Below, piece after piece: positions 7,003 through 7,408 of a stretch of 7,408 nucleotides of DNA. A model generated the notes under the pieces. That model saw nothing but the letters and a program-made list of their open reading frames with translations. It was not told the origin of the DNA and did no database searches. The translations under genes were made by a program, and so were the position numbers. Each line of letters opens with the position of its first letter. Within the stretch, counting starts at the first letter, position 1. Source of the DNA: Chloroflexota bacterium (GTDB taxonomy: Bacteria; Chloroflexota; Anaerolineae; J102); contig JAADFV010000102.1 in assembly GCA_013152695.1 (NCBI GenBank), positions 1-7,408 on the forward strand. Direction: 5' to 3'.

Positions 7003-7383
7003 ATGATACGGCTAACCCTCTTATACAATCTCAAACCCTACGTGGACGAAGAAGAGTTCCTGCGCTGGCGGATGGCAGAGCATCAGCGATTCATCCTATC
7101 GTTTCCGGGTATCATCGGCACCGATTTTGGCCACGTTCAGGGCTCTTGGCCCGACGGCGTCCAGGCACGCTACCGTTTCATGGCTACTTTCGACTGGGCA
7201 GATAGGGATAGTTTCGAGAAGGGGTTCTATGATGTGCGCTTTCAGGCCAATCTTCAAGACAAACTAACTGTGCTAAGCGATCCCATATTCCTGATTAGTG
7301 AGATTTTGGCACATAGCCCGGAGGATAGAGGGGTTGCAGAACAACTTTCGAACAAGGGAGATAAGGGAGTGCAACTGTGGTGA
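7003..7383 (+). CDS. Small EthD-like dimeric alpha/beta-barrel protein (copy 2)
   Basis: This 126-residue soluble protein is paralogous to the one at 3146-3469. Shared blocks are LxLLYNL/LxVLYNL (4-10), EEFxRWR (17-23), EHQ (26-28), PGxI (35-38), DF (41-42), YR[YF]M (57-60) and DPxFLISE (93-100), about 40% identity by hand alignment. Both start sites fall at the same place, which supports the choices made. The last 25 residues or so (from about 102) extend beyond copy 1, are charged (HSPEDRG, SNKGDKG) and are probably a flexible tail. Position after the response regulator suggests it belongs to the same transcript and perhaps to the same response. The fold allows an enzyme, a cyclase-like helper or a ligand-binding dimer; nothing visible identifies a catalytic residue with certainty, although the shared EHQ histidine is a candidate. 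Function unknown. Confidence 0.85.
   Translation: MIRLTLLYNLKPYVDEEEFLRWRMAEHQRFILSFPGIIGTDFGHVQGSWPDGVQARYRFMATFDWADRDSFEKGFYDVRFQANLQDKLTVLSDPIFLISEILAHSPEDRGVAEQLSNKGDKGVQLW
7363..7369 (+). promoter_or_regulatory. Ribosome binding site for a following gene
   Basis: AAGGGAG, within the end of the EthD-like copy 2 gene, is 7 bases before GTG 7377 and 10 bases before GTG 7380. Its presence just ahead of a stop codon is what suggests another coupled gene begins here. Confidence 0.45.
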
Positions 7384-7408
7384 GGGCTCTCATGCGCCAC
7401 CATTTTAC
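7377..7408 (+). CDS. Start of a further coupled gene, cut by window end
   Basis: A reading frame opens at GTG 7377 (or GTG 7380, or ATG 7392) and runs to the window end as (M)VRALMRHHF. It overlaps the stop of the EthD-like copy 2 gene, with the GTGA junction at 7380-7383 typical of translational coupling, and has a good ribosome binding site at 7363-7369. Only ten codons are visible, so no product can be named, and the frame may not stay open. Confidence 0.4.
   Translation, partial: MVRALMRHHF

Overview
The window is bacterial, gene-dense and single-stranded: every gene I can support reads on the + strand. It carries a catabolic and signalling cluster. Base composition is moderately GC-rich, and gene joins are typical of operons (8-bp overlaps, Shine-Dalgarno sites of the AAGGAGG/GAGGTGA type). 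The combination of a hydantoinase/oxoprolinase pair, a monofunctional proline dehydrogenase, a membrane-free PAS-GAF NarL-type histidine kinase and small EthD-like proteins resembles Chloroflexota genomes (Caldilinea/Anaerolineae-like). That assignment is an impression from gene style, not a demonstrated placement.

Layout. Positions 1-1341 hold the C-terminal two thirds of a hydantoinase/oxoprolinase A subunit (HyuA-like), cut by the window edge. Its stop overlaps the start of a complete B subunit (HyuB-like, 1334-3004). A 141-bp gap follows, dominated by a long nested GC-rich inverted repeat (3037-3088). Next come a small EthD-like alpha/beta-barrel protein (3146-3469) and, 23 bp later, a proline dehydrogenase (3493-4422). 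A 234-bp leader, with a weak promoter candidate and an 8-bp inverted repeat, precedes a two-component pair: a soluble PAS-GAF-HisKA_3 histidine kinase (4657-6288) and its NarL/LuxR-type response regulator (6281-6955), joined by an 8-bp overlap. A second EthD-like protein, clearly paralogous to the first, follows at 7003-7383. The last 32 bases look like the start of another coupled gene.

How the parts may fit. HyuA/HyuB proteins use ATP to open cyclic amides or to carboxylate ketones. In the 5-oxoprolinase branch the product is glutamate. Proline dehydrogenase makes pyrroline-5-carboxylate, which is also a glutamate precursor. The neighbourhood could therefore serve use of proline or cyclic-amide compounds, with the kinase/regulator pair controlling it or a neighbouring set. 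Two related EthD-like proteins bracket the proline dehydrogenase and the two-component system, which is the least explained feature here. The true substrate of HyuAB, the signal of the kinase and the role of the EthD-like proteins cannot be read from the sequence. I saw no RNA genes, CRISPR arrays, insertion sequences or phage genes.
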